Under the pieces are notes generated by a model that was given only the letters and a program-made list of their open reading frames with translations, had not been told where the DNA came from and ran no database searches. Positions 22,405-32,863 of a stretch of DNA of 64,000 nt are shown in pieces (within the stretch, counting starts at the first letter, position 1; every line of letters begins with the position of its first letter). The position numbers were made by a program, and so were the translations under genes. This DNA comes from Manduca sexta (lineage: Eukaryota; Arthropoda; Insecta; Lepidoptera; Sphingidae), in NCBI RefSeq assembly GCF_014839805.1, contig NC_051119.1, positions 2,473,245 through 2,537,244 on the forward strand, given 5' to 3'.

Positions 22405-23310
22405 GAAGGAAAATATACAAACCTGTGAATTTTCCATAAAAATTTCGAAGGCGTGATGTTTCCGAACCAGCACTAGGCTAGCTTGATGGACTACGGTCTA
22501 AACCATTAATTCCTAAAGTGGTCCTGGTGGACCCTTAGGGGTCCACGAGAGACTTGATAGGAGTCTACGTTGACGTGAAAAAAATGGAGGTCCACAATTC
22601 GCAAGCGAGGGTCCACGAAAATTTATCTGGTTTGATAGTAACTGATAGTTTGATACTAAAATGTTGGTTTGACTTCCCCTATCAATTTAGGCAGATAATA
22701 TGGATAGGGGTCGTAAGAGGCACGGTGACCCCCCGCGATAGGTGGGCTGTAGTTGTAATGTAGGCTGTAGTTGTAATGACTGCCTCGGTGGCGTAGTTGT
22801 AAGTGTATACGGTACAAGTACGACTGCCGCGCTGAGGTCCTGGGTTCAAATCCCGGGTCGGGCACAAAAAAAATGTGACTGGGTTTTCCATCTTAAAAAT
22901 TACTCAGTCGCAGCTCGAAGTCAGGAAGTGGGCGGTGTGATACCCGCGTGCCTCGGAAAGCACGTAAAGCCGTTGGTCCTGCGCCTGATCTCTCTCCGGT
23001 CATGTCGGATTGCCGTCTCACTGGACTATGAGAGTGAAGGAACAGAGAGTGCACTTGTGTATTGCGCACACACTTGTGCACTATAATATCTCCTGCGTGG
23101 CTGATCTCCGTTGAGATTGGCCGCCATGGTCGAAATTCGGCTAGGAGGGATTCAGCTGTAATGCACTTTGTCTGCGATAATTTAAAGAAAGGTCCACCGG
23201 AAGGAGCAAAATCTTGAAAGGGCTCTATGAGATAAAATACTTCGGCAACCTATAGTCCAAACCTTTTCGATTGTAGAGGAGGCCCTGCTCACCAGTGATA
23301 CAGTATATGT
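22405..23310 (+). repeat. Diverged SINE-A split by a SINE-B variant
   Basis: 22405-22505 has a SINE-A body (ggaaggaaaatatacaaacc, tagctt-tggacta). Its tail-side block (ttgtagaggaggccctgctc) reappears at 23260-23310. Between them, 22779-23165 has the SINE-B head (tgcctcggtggcgtagttgt, B box gggttcaaatcccgggt) joined to a different body (gtcaggaagtgggcggtgtg, gtgcctcggaaagcacgtaa, gattgccgtctcactggac). Confidence 0.7.
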
Positions 23311-23845
23311 ATAGAGGCGAATCGGGGAGCAAAAACCCGTCCGCATTCAAAATATTCGTCATAAATACCAATGATTTTCGTCAATCATATTGCGGTTATA
23401 ATTAATGTTGCTTTTACTAATGAAATGTGTTTAATTAATATTGAAAATGACAGAGCAGCTGTATACATATTTATAGGAAGAATAAATATTCCGGATTGAT
23501 CCTTCTGACATCGTTCTCCTCATTGCTGAGGATCATATCCTGCACATGGAGTAATCTTTGTTTTGATTAAGGTGCGCCACCTGTTTCAATCTTTGGCATT
23601 TTCGCACAACATGAAGTTTGGTGCTAACGTGGAGTGAATTTGGTCCGAATTTTGAATTCCGGATTGATGGGGTATTACTATTAAATTCTTTGCTTTTTAT
23701 TTAAAAGTTAATTTACTATGAACATGAGTGACTTCAATATCAGTCACACACTCCACCAAATCATATTTGTTAAGTAGATTAGTCGAAATATATTCGAACT
23801 AATAAATTAATTTGAACCCTATATACTATCACCAGAATATCATCA
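23311..23845. other. Anonymous sequence in copy A
   Basis: No gene or clear repeat. Confidence 0.4.
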
Positions 23846-23968
23846 GCCCTGTAATATATACTGTGCCATTGCCGAACACAGGCTTCATCTACTACTGAGA
23901 GGGTTTAGTCCTCCACGATTGTCTAGTGCGTGGAGACTTCACATACCTTCAAAATTCTTTTACCACTA
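23846..23968 (-). repeat. SINE-A fragment
   Basis: agccctgtaatatatactgt to cttcacataccttcaaaatt. Confidence 0.75.
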
Positions 23969-24284
23969 AAAAACGTATGAATAACTCTTTAAAAACACAA
24001 GCATTTATTGAAAATACTAATAAAATTGTTCAACCGCTTAGGAGATTAGTCAAATAAAGAAACAGACAATGAAATATTTGTGTTTGGGTTTTAGCAATGC
24101 GGGAAAATACGAGTTCAAATAAAGCCTTTCTCTATAGTATATTTTTTTATAGATTTGATAACGTGGTTTGAAGTTCTTCAAAATTGTGAAGCTAAGAGTA
24201 GCGTATATAAATCGAGAATATATTTTTACGCTATTTCCCAGAACTGGATGTTCAAGAAGAGTTTGGCTAAACTAAAATAATTGC

Positions 24285-24930
24285 CAATGGAAGGATATAT
24301 TTTATATCCGCCAGGATAGCGACCACCGTAAACAAGATGTTAAAACTCGGCATAGTGGCCCACGTGTGTCGTGTTCCGGGATCAGTCTTAGTCCATTGAA
24401 AAGTTACATTTGGGGTTGCGTTTTTTAGAGGACGCAATTGTATTTTTTGAACTGTAGGGGGGGTCAGTCTAAAGCTAAAACCACGTTTGTGGGGTCGCCA
24501 CCCTTGTCCCACGGCCGCCATCTAGAAAATAGGGGTTGAAATGGTTTTTACGATGTATCTCATAAACTGTGTATCTGACAAAAAAAAATTATAAACATTT
24601 TTTGTTGCAAATTAAATTCTCTACAACTTTGGTCCAGTAACTTTTGTCGTAGAACTATAAATAAAAAGTTATAAGCGAAAATGTTAAGAAATTCAATGTT
24701 AAGCAATGTTCATTGCAACGTCATCAGAACGTGTGTTTATAAGGTTCATAATACTTTTTTGTACTCTCATTACGTACAACACAAACCCGCGGTTGTCGGC
24801 TTGTACGCGAATTACTGGATCCTGAATCGCTTTGGCACAGATGAAGCAATTATGTTGACGGCCGAGGGGTAATCATTTCTCGTCAGTAGACATTCTAGTG
24901 AACCTCACTCCACTACCATCAGGTGCAAAA
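24285..24930 (+). repeat. rep-E copy with an internal insertion of about 440 bp
   Basis: The rep-E order breaks after gttccgggatcagtc (about 24385) and resumes with gatgaagcaattatgttgac (about 24840). The inserted stretch is not another repeat I recognise. It contains ggggtcgccacccttgtcc and long A/T runs. Confidence 0.65.
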
Positions 24931-24989
24931 AACATAATTTGAAAATGCCTGAACAGTGTTGCTTCTTAATATATAATATATATTCTTTT

Positions 24990-25256
24990 TTTATTCCTTT
25001 GAATGACGAGACGAGCTTGCCAATCGCCCGAAGTTAAGCGATTCGACCGCCCATACACAGTAGAAACACCATCCGACACCTTGAATTACAAATAATTGTT
25101 TGGTATTCCACTGCACTCGCCATCCTGGGACATGAGATGTTAAGTCTTATTATGTCCAGTTACACTGGCTACAATGTCCTTCAAACCGGAACAGTGACTA
25201 CATACTGCTGCTTGGCGGCAGAAATAGACATTGCAGTGGTACCTACCTAGGCGATA
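24990..25256 (+). repeat. rep-D copy
   Basis: ttgaatgacgagacgagctt through gtggtacctacctaggcgat. Confidence 0.8.
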
Positions 25257-25854
25257 ACGATAGATAAATGTATAAACAACTATAGCTTCGCAAAAATTCC
25301 ATGCAATCCAATTTATTACACAACACAGTTAATAAACACAATATTGCAGTAGAACGAGCCTCGCTACCGGAGCTAAATTAAAACGTTCTAAGGCGCCGGA
25401 TAAAATATTAACGCAAAGAATTTTAACATGTACAAGTTTATTTGTAACGAAAAGCCTTGTTTTTGTAAGGAAGGTTAGTGTTTAGGTTAAATATATATAA
25501 ATAATATTATATTAAAGGAAAATATATTTCTAACATAAATACGAAGATTGGATGATAGTCTTTCGGTTATAAAAATCGGTTTATTTTCTAGAAAAAAATA
25601 AAAATCTACGAATACAAGGTATCTAATACCCTTTAGACTTTAAGGAGATTTTTCTATCACATAATAAGGTATTATATATATTATGTATATGTATTATATT
25701 AATTTATTGTTCAATACGGTTATTTTATATCTTTCTTTTTATTTTCTTACATACTTAATGCATGCTGTGTTTACTTAGATGTAAGATGCACATTATTTTA
25801 TACCATATTTTATTTTTATGTTATTGTTGAATGTTTTTTGGAGAACTTATAATA
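25257..25854. other. Anonymous AT-rich sequence in copy A
   Basis: No gene recognised. Contains a locally palindromic run (attatatatattatgtatat) near 25670. Confidence 0.4.
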
Positions 25855-26160
25855 AATAAATATACTGCCCCACTGCTGGACACGGGCCTCCTCTAATATT
25901 GAGAGGGAATAGGCATTTGTCCACTACGCTGGCCTAGTGCGGGTTGGTAAATTTCACACATCCTCAAAATTCCTCTAGAGAACTTCTCAAGTATGCATGT
26001 TTTTTTCACAATGTTTTCCTTCACAATTAAAGCAAGCGATAATTCACAAAGAATACACACATATTTTAAAAAATTCAAAGATGTTTGCCCTTGGATTTTA
26101 AACCTGTGGACATTCGTCTCAGCAGACCGTTTCACAACCAATTAAGCCATGGCCGCTCTA
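25855..26160 (-). repeat. SINE-A copy, near full length
   Basis: ctgccccactgctggacacg to accaattaagccatggccgc. Confidence 0.87.
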
Positions 26161-26559
26161 AAATAACCTTTATACATTGTTAAAACTCGTCCCTAAATAT
26201 TTAAACATAGCTCAATTCTTTTTGCTTGACACAACTCTCGAGTCAAGGCTTTGAAATTCTCTTTGTGGATGCACTTTCTTCGCTGTAACTGAGTTTGCTT
26301 TCGCCCCGTATGTTATATAAGGGTACAGTTTGCTTTGTAGAAAGTGAACTTTACAAATGGGTGCTAGAAGGGTCTTGAATCTTAGATGAATTATTATTTA
26401 AAGCATAATTGAAATTGTATACTAATTTATTTATCAACTCGATGAAAGAAATAATTTATCTATGTATATAGTTCAGTATATCGTCCCTACTCACCTTTCG
26501 ACCCCATTAATCCATTTAACTATACAGTCATATTGCATTTACATATATTTTTTTAATTT

Positions 26560-26632
26560 TAGCTGTTGGTGGTCTGATCTACGCAGAATGGGCTCAGTGT
26601 CATGAAGCCTGTTAGCCGGTCTTTTGTCTTTT
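26560..26632 (-). repeat. Penelope-like fragment
   Basis: ttttagctgttggtggtctg and tctacgcagaatgggctcag correspond to 11334-11405 in the larger element. Confidence 0.7.
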
Positions 26633-26929
26633 AAAATCCGCAAAATATTTTAACACTACTTTATTTAATAAAATATATAAATTGGCCACAAAATTTAATG
26701 GCTTTCAAACTGATAAGAAACCAAGCTAAAGATCGCTATGGAAAATGTTTTTATAGCATAACTTTTAATTGAGGAAAACATCCTTTTCCCATTATTTTTA
26801 AATATCCACGATTCTAAGTGAGCCTTGATGAGTGGTAAATCTTTTATGTTTTCTCTATCCTTGTCAAATTAAAAATAATCCATACTAATATTTAGCTATG
26901 TATTATTGTTATATTTAATACTTTAATAC

Positions 26930-27150
26930 GTGTCACGGTGTCCGATGACGTAGTTGTATGACGGCTCAACAGTTCAGTTTGAATTCCGAGTTTGGCAATG
27001 TGGAGTTTCACTGCCCACTGTCAGCCTGGAGTCTGGGATTTGTGCCCAAAATGGCGATAAGCTGGCTTTCACATCATGGAATACACGGAGAAAAGTGGGT
27101 ATATTAGCTGCGTCTCCGTCTACCCCTTTTAAGTATAAAAGTAAGTTATA
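26930..27150 (+). repeat. SINE-B copy, diverged head
   Basis: ggtgtccgatgacgtagttg, then cagcctggagtctgggattt and cgtctacccctttt. It explains the open frames on both strands here. Confidence 0.75.
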
Positions 27151-27302
27151 CGTCCCACTTGGCAGAGATCTTGCATTTTTTGACAATCGATACGCAAAAA
27201 GATATGGGTCCACACGTATAATTATTTGGGTGTAATTCACCTTACCGCATAATAAAATCAATATTTTATAATTTGTATTAATACTTACATATATAATTCA
27301 GA

Positions 27303-27615
27303 TGCAGCGATAGCCTAATTGGGAGTTGAACGGACTATCGAGACGAATATCTGCAGGTTCAAAACTTATGTTCACGAACTTCTGACTATTTTAAAGTTAT
27401 ATGAGTATTCTTGTGGATTATCACTTGCTTTAACGGTGAAGGAAAACATAGTGCGGATACCTGAGAAACTCTTTATAAGAATTTTGAGGATATGTGAAGT
27501 GTTTCAATACGCACTAAGCCAGCGTGATTGACTAAGGCCTTTCTCTTTTCAGTAATAGAAGAGGCGGTTTTCCATTAGTGGGACAGTATATAATACAGGG
27601 CTGATATTAATATTA
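27303..27615 (+). repeat. SINE-A copy, diverged, near full length
   Basis: gcagcgatagcctaattggg through acagtatataatacagggct. Confidence 0.85.
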
Positions 27616-28319
27616 TTTCAGATGGAGTACACAAAACCACCAACAGAACCGAATTATTCAACGAAATATTTTCATTCATGCGAAAGAAATAAAACCCATA
27701 GCTTCGCAGTATATAAACCAAATAAAGCCACTATTTAGTTACATTATATTCTCCAGTAAAATTTTACGTACTAAAACATACATAGAACATTCTAGTGAGA
27801 ATAGCGAAGATCCTTCGAAGTCACCGGAATTTCTGCAAATGTTATGCGCGGAATATCCGGTCGTCTATCCGGTATCACGGCGAATTCGCACGATATGGAC
27901 AGTGACCTTAATTCTACGTTTTATTAAAGGAAATTCCACGATAAAACTTTGAAGGTTCCGATTGAATATTTTATATGAAAAGTTGCAAGGTTGCTTTAAC
28001 TTTGTGCTGAAAGGACCTTACCCCAAAGACCGGCATCGTATCGATAAAAAGTCATTTAAGGTTAACTGACGGATACCTATTTGACTGAACTACGTCTCAG
28101 AGTGGAAAACCCAAAGAAACTGTAAAACCATCTGAGAGGAAAAGTTACACTGCTTTCTTAAAAAAATAAATACGGGGAATTGATCTTAACACTAAGGTAA
28201 TCTACAGCACGGTGTCGGATCCCAAGTAACTTGGTAGTAGAGTTAAATCCAAAGTTCGTCGTTTCTTTGTTTCGGACCGACGTTTCGACGTTCGTTTTTC
28301 GAAGTAGACCCTCAGACGC

Positions 28320-28448
28320 CGCACTGTAATTGACGAGGCGACTGTTCAGAAGACTTGGACCAAAATCCAGCAAGCAGCTCAAGACCGTGCGGGATGGAGA
28401 TTCACTGTGGATGCCCTGACCCATCTAGGGAACATAGGACCTGAATGA
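28320..28448 (+). pseudogene. Possible LINE ORF2 C-terminal remnant
   Basis: A short open frame ending at 28448 reads TWTKIQQAAQDRAGWRFTVD, then ALTHLGNIGPE. A Trp-Thr-x2-Ile...Ala-x-Asp-Arg-x-x-Trp-Arg pattern just before the stop is typical of the end of RTE-type LINE ORF2 proteins. The rest of the ORF is missing. The identical remnant is in copy B (45865-45993). The family assignment is tentative. Confidence 0.4.
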
Positions 28449-28706
28449 ATGTTGATAATTACTGGACAAATGGAAGGCAAGGGATCGAAAGGAATCCAAT
28501 GCGCTGGACAGGCCCGCACTACACAAAATTAATGTGGCTGAAGCGGTTCATGTCGCGAAAACCGAATCAGATGGCACAACATCATGCGCGAAGAACTGTT
28601 TCCTTGATGACTCACGACACCCATCATTGAAGAATAGAGGCAAGGAGGAGGAAGAATGTCTCAGGGTCACGAGCGCAGAGGAGTGTCACGAAGTTATTCT
28701 GTATGG

Positions 28707-29206
28707 NNNNNNNNNNNNNNNNNNNNNNNNNNNNNNNNNNNNNNNNNNNNNNNNNNNNNNNNNNNNNNNNNNNNNNNNNNNNNNNNNNNNNNNNNNNNNN
28801 NNNNNNNNNNNNNNNNNNNNNNNNNNNNNNNNNNNNNNNNNNNNNNNNNNNNNNNNNNNNNNNNNNNNNNNNNNNNNNNNNNNNNNNNNNNNNNNNNNNN
28901 NNNNNNNNNNNNNNNNNNNNNNNNNNNNNNNNNNNNNNNNNNNNNNNNNNNNNNNNNNNNNNNNNNNNNNNNNNNNNNNNNNNNNNNNNNNNNNNNNNNN
29001 NNNNNNNNNNNNNNNNNNNNNNNNNNNNNNNNNNNNNNNNNNNNNNNNNNNNNNNNNNNNNNNNNNNNNNNNNNNNNNNNNNNNNNNNNNNNNNNNNNNN
29101 NNNNNNNNNNNNNNNNNNNNNNNNNNNNNNNNNNNNNNNNNNNNNNNNNNNNNNNNNNNNNNNNNNNNNNNNNNNNNNNNNNNNNNNNNNNNNNNNNNNN
29201 NNNNNN
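28707..29206. other. Assembly gap of exactly 500 N
   Basis: A round-number gap is normally a placeholder of unknown true length. It separates copy A of the duplication from the left-truncated Polinton. Apparent open frames across it are meaningless. Confidence 0.99.
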
Positions 29207-29239
29207 AAATAAAATTAAGAAAAAGATAGACTGGGAAAA

Positions 29240-30317
29240 ATGGACCCCTTATTAAAATTAAATCAAATTTATTATGATGTATCACATCCAGCTGGATACA
29301 GTTGTATTGACAAATTATCAAGAGCCATGAAAGGTAAAATGAAAAGGACGACGTTAAAATTGGTTGCGAACCCAAGAAACATACATCTCCACAAGCCTGT
29401 ACATAGAAAATTCCCACGAAATAAATACATTTTATCTAACCTAAATGAACTATGGCAAGCCGACTTAAGTGATATGCGGACTTATTCTAAAGAAAAAAAG
29501 GTTATAACTACATTCTTTGTGTTATTGACGTTTTCAGCAAATATGCATATGCTAGGCCCTTGAAAAGAAAAAATTCAGATACAATCAAAAGTGTTTCGAA
29601 AGTATATTTGAAGAAGCTGACACAACACCTACTCACATACAATCTGACAAAGGCACTGAATTTGTTTCAAAAGATGTACAAAGATACTTCAAAACAAAAA
29701 ATATTAATTATTATACAACAAACAATCCCGATATCAAAGCAAGTATTGTAGAAAGATTTCAAAGAACGCTTAAAATGAAGATGTGGCGTTATTTCACACA
29801 TAAGAATACTCATAAATATATTGACATTTTGCAGGATTTGATACACTCCTACAATTACAGTTTTCATTCTAGTATCAAAATGTGTCCTTCAGATGTTAAT
29901 TCTAATAATATAATGACAGTTTGGACTAATTTGTATGAAAAAGTCTGAAAAAACCTGCTAAAATTATGTTACCTACGTTCAATGTGGGTGATCATGTAAG
30001 AATAACGAAATATAAACATATATTTCAAAAAGGTTATGAATCTAATTGGAGTGATGAAATATTTGTGATTTCTTCTATAATAGAACGAACTCCGTGGCCA
30101 GTTTATACTATTAAAGATTTAGATGGAGAAGAGATAGTAGGAACTTTTATGACCGAGAATTACAAAAGTTATTTATGACCCCACCATCGAACATAAGATA
30201 GATAAAATAATTCGCTCTCGCTATTCTGGCAACTGACAACAAGTGTTAGTTAAATGGAAAGGTTATCCGAACAAATTTAATAGTTGGATTTTAGCGTCTA
30301 GTTTGAAACAAATATGA
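29240..30317 (+). pseudogene. Polinton retroviral-type integrase with chromodomain, broken
   Basis: The start ATG at 29240 (context aaaaatgga) opens a Polinton-type integrase N-terminus (YYDVSHPAGYSCIDKLSRAM). The catalytic core is recognisable in pieces: the first Asp in LWQADLSDM, the second in an SDKGTEF motif near 29650, and the Glu in a VERFQRT motif near 29750. It is followed by an SH3-like domain (FNVGDHVRI, 29970-30178) and a chromodomain-like end (VLVKWKGYPN near 30246-30275). The reading frame changes at least four times: in the A7 run at 29493-29499, near 29592-29598, in the A6 run at 29948-29953, and near 30140-30167. There is also an in-frame TGA at 30234. The stop at 30315-30317 overlaps the next gene's ATG. 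As read it cannot make integrase. Some of the A-run shifts could be sequencing errors. Confidence 0.9.
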
Positions 30318-31084
30318 ATAAAGATTTTTATTTAACTTTACTTAGCAATAGTTCAATGGAATATTTTCCTGAAAACAAAACATCAATTTTTTCAACAAAA
30401 TTGCCCAAATCTATAATATTGGAAGGAGAGTGGTGTGTAGGAATCGTTGAATTTCAATATCCATGTACCATGTTTACTGTTCAAGACCATGAGAATATTG
30501 TTTACATTACCAAAGTAATGACAATGCCTAACGAAGACAAACCATCCACAGTATATTATAAAACTCACATACCTGCCACAAACTATGATAATATTAACCA
30601 TATTTTATCAGCATTAAATAATATAAGAGAAAAAATCAAATTCCGCTATGATAATATATCCAAATTTGTGTCTGTTACTGTATTAGATGAAATGATAAAG
30701 TCCGTAACATTATCTCCTAAATTGGGTTTACAGCTGGGATTTGAACCAAACAGAAACCTTGTTGAAAAGAATTTTGCTAAATGTCCAGCTAATTTACATT
30801 TAGGCTTACCATCTCAACTTTTCGTTTATTGTGATATAGTTGAACCTCAAATTGTGGGTGACTTAATGACTCCTCTTCTAAGAATCATACCATTAGATCC
30901 TTCAAAATACATCTATGGAGCCAATAAAATGCATGTATTTTCACCTCCGCATTATTTACCCGTCATGCGAAGGGAATTCGATACCATTGAAATAGATATA
31001 AGGTCAAGCACTGGACAAAAGATACCATTCAATTTGGAACAGTGTGTGTTAAACTACACTTCAAAAAATTATAATGCATTCTGA
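30314..31084 (+). CDS. Polinton minor capsid protein (penton-type single jelly roll)
   Basis: An intact 256-codon gene. The N-terminus (FYLTLLSNSSMEYFPENKTS) and following IILEGEWCVGIVEFQYP are the hallmark of the Polinton penton-like protein: a short extended arm that leads into a jelly-roll strand. Such proteins form the five-fold vertices of the capsid and contact the major capsid protein. The rest is rich in beta-prone segments (FVSVTVLDEM, LGLQLGFEPN, LFVYCDIVEPQIVGD) and ends LEQCVLNYTSKNYNAF. The ATG (30314) overlaps the integrase stop as ATGA, and the stop overlaps the next gene by 11 bases, so start choice is well constrained. No frame damage, in contrast with the integrase next to it. 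Confidence 0.87.
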   Translation: MNKDFYLTLLSNSSMEYFPENKTSIFSTKLPKSIILEGEWCVGIVEFQYPCTMFTVQDHENIVYITKVMTMPNEDKPSTVYYKTHIPATNYDNINHILSALNNIREKIKFRYDNISKFVSVTVLDEMIKSVTLSPKLGLQLGFEPNRNLVEKNFAKCPANLHLGLPSQLFVYCDIVEPQIVGDLMTPLLRIIPLDPSKYIYGANKMHVFSPPHYLPVMRREFDTIEIDIRSSTGQKIPFNLEQCVLNYTSKNYNAF

Positions 31085-31421
31085 ATTACACAATATGACA
31101 TGCCCGTATGAACGCTATTACTCTCCCCACGCTGGGTCAGGTATAGGAGTGGTATACAAAGGAGCATCATATCAACAGGGGCATGGAATCGGAAGTTTCC
31201 TTGGGGGTTTATTTAGGTCAGTTTTACCATTACTATCTAGTGGGGTTCGTGCTGTTGGTAAAGAGGCATTGAGTGCTGGTGTTGGCCTATTGACAGATAT
31301 GGTTAGTGCGCGACCTATGGAGGATTCAATAAAAACACGTCTTAAAGAAGCTGGTTCAAACTTGAAACGAAAAGCAGACGAAAAATTGATAGAATTAATA
31401 TGTCCGGATCGGGCTATATAA
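31074..31421 (+). CDS. Polinton virion protein, adenovirus pVI/pX-like
   Basis: 115 codons. After a tyrosine-rich start (CPYERYYSPHAGSGIGVVYK) comes a glycine-rich, amphipathic, probably membrane-active segment (GHGIGSFLGGLFRSVLPLLS, about residues 41-60), then GVRAVGKEALSAGVG and a basic C-terminal third. This arrangement is shared by small Polinton/adintovirus proteins compared with adenovirus pVI or pX, which lie inside the capsid and help membrane passage or DNA packing. That role is inferred from family resemblance. A second ATG at 31095 would remove the 7-residue overlap extension and may be the true start, because residue 8 onward matches the family better. It overlaps the next small gene by 22 bases. 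Confidence 0.78.
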   Translation: MHSELHNMTCPYERYYSPHAGSGIGVVYKGASYQQGHGIGSFLGGLFRSVLPLLSSGVRAVGKEALSAGVGLLTDMVSARPMEDSIKTRLKEAGSNLKRKADEKLIELICPDRAI

Positions 31422-31534
31422 CAAAACGAAAACGTCTACCAGGAGTCATTCCATCGTTGACTGCGAAAGTGAAAGCTCTAAAAAAATCGAAAATTACTTC
31501 AAAACAGATCAAAGATATATTTTCTAACAATTAA
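31400..31534 (+). CDS. 44-residue, very basic virion-core-like protein
   Basis: ATG at 31400, TAA at 31532-31534, in a different frame from the preceding gene, whose last 22 bases it overlaps. It starts SGSGYITKRKRLPGVIP and continues with repeated Lys pairs. Eleven of 44 residues are Lys or Arg, and there are no acidic residues except one Asp near the end. The next ATG (major capsid) follows only 5 bases after the stop. The tight packing and basic charge suggest a DNA-condensing core peptide, comparable in kind to adenovirus mu/X. This function is an inference from composition and position. Short, so chance cannot be excluded, but it fills an otherwise empty space between two structural genes. 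Confidence 0.6.
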   Translation: MSGSGYITKRKRLPGVIPSLTAKVKALKKSKITSKQIKDIFSNN

Positions 31535-31539
31535 TCAAT

Positions 31540-32854
31540 ATGTCTTTTTTACACAGTCATTCCTGTGAATGCATTAAGTCTGAATTAGATTTGTTTGCAT
31601 TGCCATCTACACAAACTAGTATTGAAAGTGGGATTTGGATTCATTATAAGCCAATTTCGTCACTAGCGGACGATGGTCCAATAGAATTTCAAGTTCCCGG
31701 AGCAGGCGATGACTACATAGATCTTTCTCATACGTTAATTCACTTAAAAGCTAAAATATTGAATCAAGATAACACTAAACTAGTGACGTCTACAGTTGTG
31801 GCTCCTGTGAATAATTGGTTACACTCACTCTTCAGTCAACTTGATGTATACCTGAATCAAAAACTTGTGTCACCACCCAATAACACCTATGCTTATCGCG
31901 CTTATATAGAAAACTTGTTGAATTATGCTCCTGCGGCTAAAAACTCTCACCTCACCTGTGGTTTATGGTACGAAGACACAGCTGGCAACATGGATTCCAC
32001 GACTGATGCTAATAAAGGATTTATCAAAAGACAAGAGATAGCCGGTGAGAGTAAAGAAATTGAAATGATTGGTCATTTACATGGTGATTTATTCAATCAA
32101 GAAAAATTTTTGATTAACGGTGTTGATATGTGTGTTAAGTTAGTTCGTTCTAGAGAAAATTTCAATCTTATGGCCTCTTCAGTTGACCTTAAATTGAAGG
32201 TATCCATTACGGATGCAACTTTAATTATTCGTAGAGCACGAATCAATCCAAGCGTGTTACTTGCACACCAGAAGGTTTTTAGCATCTACCACAGCTAAAT
32301 ACCCTATCACTCGAGCTGAAGTTAAAGTTTTAACAATACCATCAGGTGTTCAAGGAAAAACTCTTGATAATATTTTCTTAGGACAAGTACCTAAAAGGTG
32401 TATAGTTGGATTTGTGAATAACGCTGCTTTTAATGGAAATCTCACTAAAAACCCGTTCAACTTTGAAAATTATGATATTAATACTTTTTGTTTATATATA
32501 GATGGTCAACAAATACCATCAAAAGCTTTACAACCCTCATTCGACAGCAATATTTTTACTTCGGTATATCATACGTTGTTTTCCGGTACAGGTATACATT
32601 TTCTTAATGAAGGTAATGGAATATCTCGAGAACAATATGCCAAAGGGTATTGTATGTTAGCGTTTGATTTGACACCTGATTTATCAGCAAACTCTTCCAG
32701 TCACTGGAATCTTATAAAACATGGTAGTGTAAGATTAGAAGTTCGTTTTGAAACAGCTTTGACGCAAACTATTAACTGTATTGTTTATGCAGAGTTTGAT
32801 AATGTTATTGAAATAGATAAAAACCGTAATATTTCAGTAGATTATAGCAGTTAA
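31540..32854 (+). pseudogene. Polinton major capsid protein (double jelly roll), one frameshift
   Basis: The first frame (31540-32298) begins SFLHSHSCECIKSELDLFAL and carries the first jelly roll, including VNNWLHSLFSQLDVYLN and NYAPAAKNSHL. Near 32276-32281 (TTTTT) similarity passes to another frame that continues to 32854 with AEVKVLTIPSGVQGKTLDNI, FCLYIDGQQIPSKALQPSF, KGYCMLAFDLTPDLSA and a hydrophobic end. The total span of about 437 codons is right for the family, which forms pseudo-hexagonal trimers like adenovirus hexon. Only this one shift damages it. Its position in a five-T run makes a sequencing error a real alternative to inactivation. AATAAA follows the stop. Confidence 0.9.
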
Positions 32855-32857
32855 GAA

Positions 32858-32863
32858 AATAAA
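32858..32863 (+). terminator. AATAAA signal after the major capsid gene
   Basis: AATAAA four bases after the TAA stop at 32852-32854. A second AATAAA lies near 32896. Confidence 0.55.

Larger units (their letters stand above)
18096..28706. repeat. 10.6-kb duplicated segment, copy A (ends at the gap)
   Basis: From cacatagggacagagaaagc at 18096 onward the sequence can be followed base by base in copy B from 35654 (offset about 17.55 kb). Copy A stops at the N run, whereas B continues (tgttgctaatgtttatggg). The first 3.3 kb shows scattered substitutions and small indels. After about 21450 the copies differ mainly in homopolymer length, apart from a substitution cluster near 24440-24700. Either a real duplication or two haplotypes laid in tandem. 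Confidence 0.95.

Noticed and set aside
22785..22865. A tRNA gene
   Set aside because: The A-box and B-box-like sequences belong to SINE heads here and at many other places; the clover-leaf is not preserved.
26954..27261. 93- and 95-codon frames on both strands, repeated at 44498-44805
   Set aside because: They lie in a SINE-B copy and are conserved only because the segment is duplicated.
28534..29417. Long open frames across 28707-29206
   Set aside because: They consist almost wholly of unknown bases in the N run.
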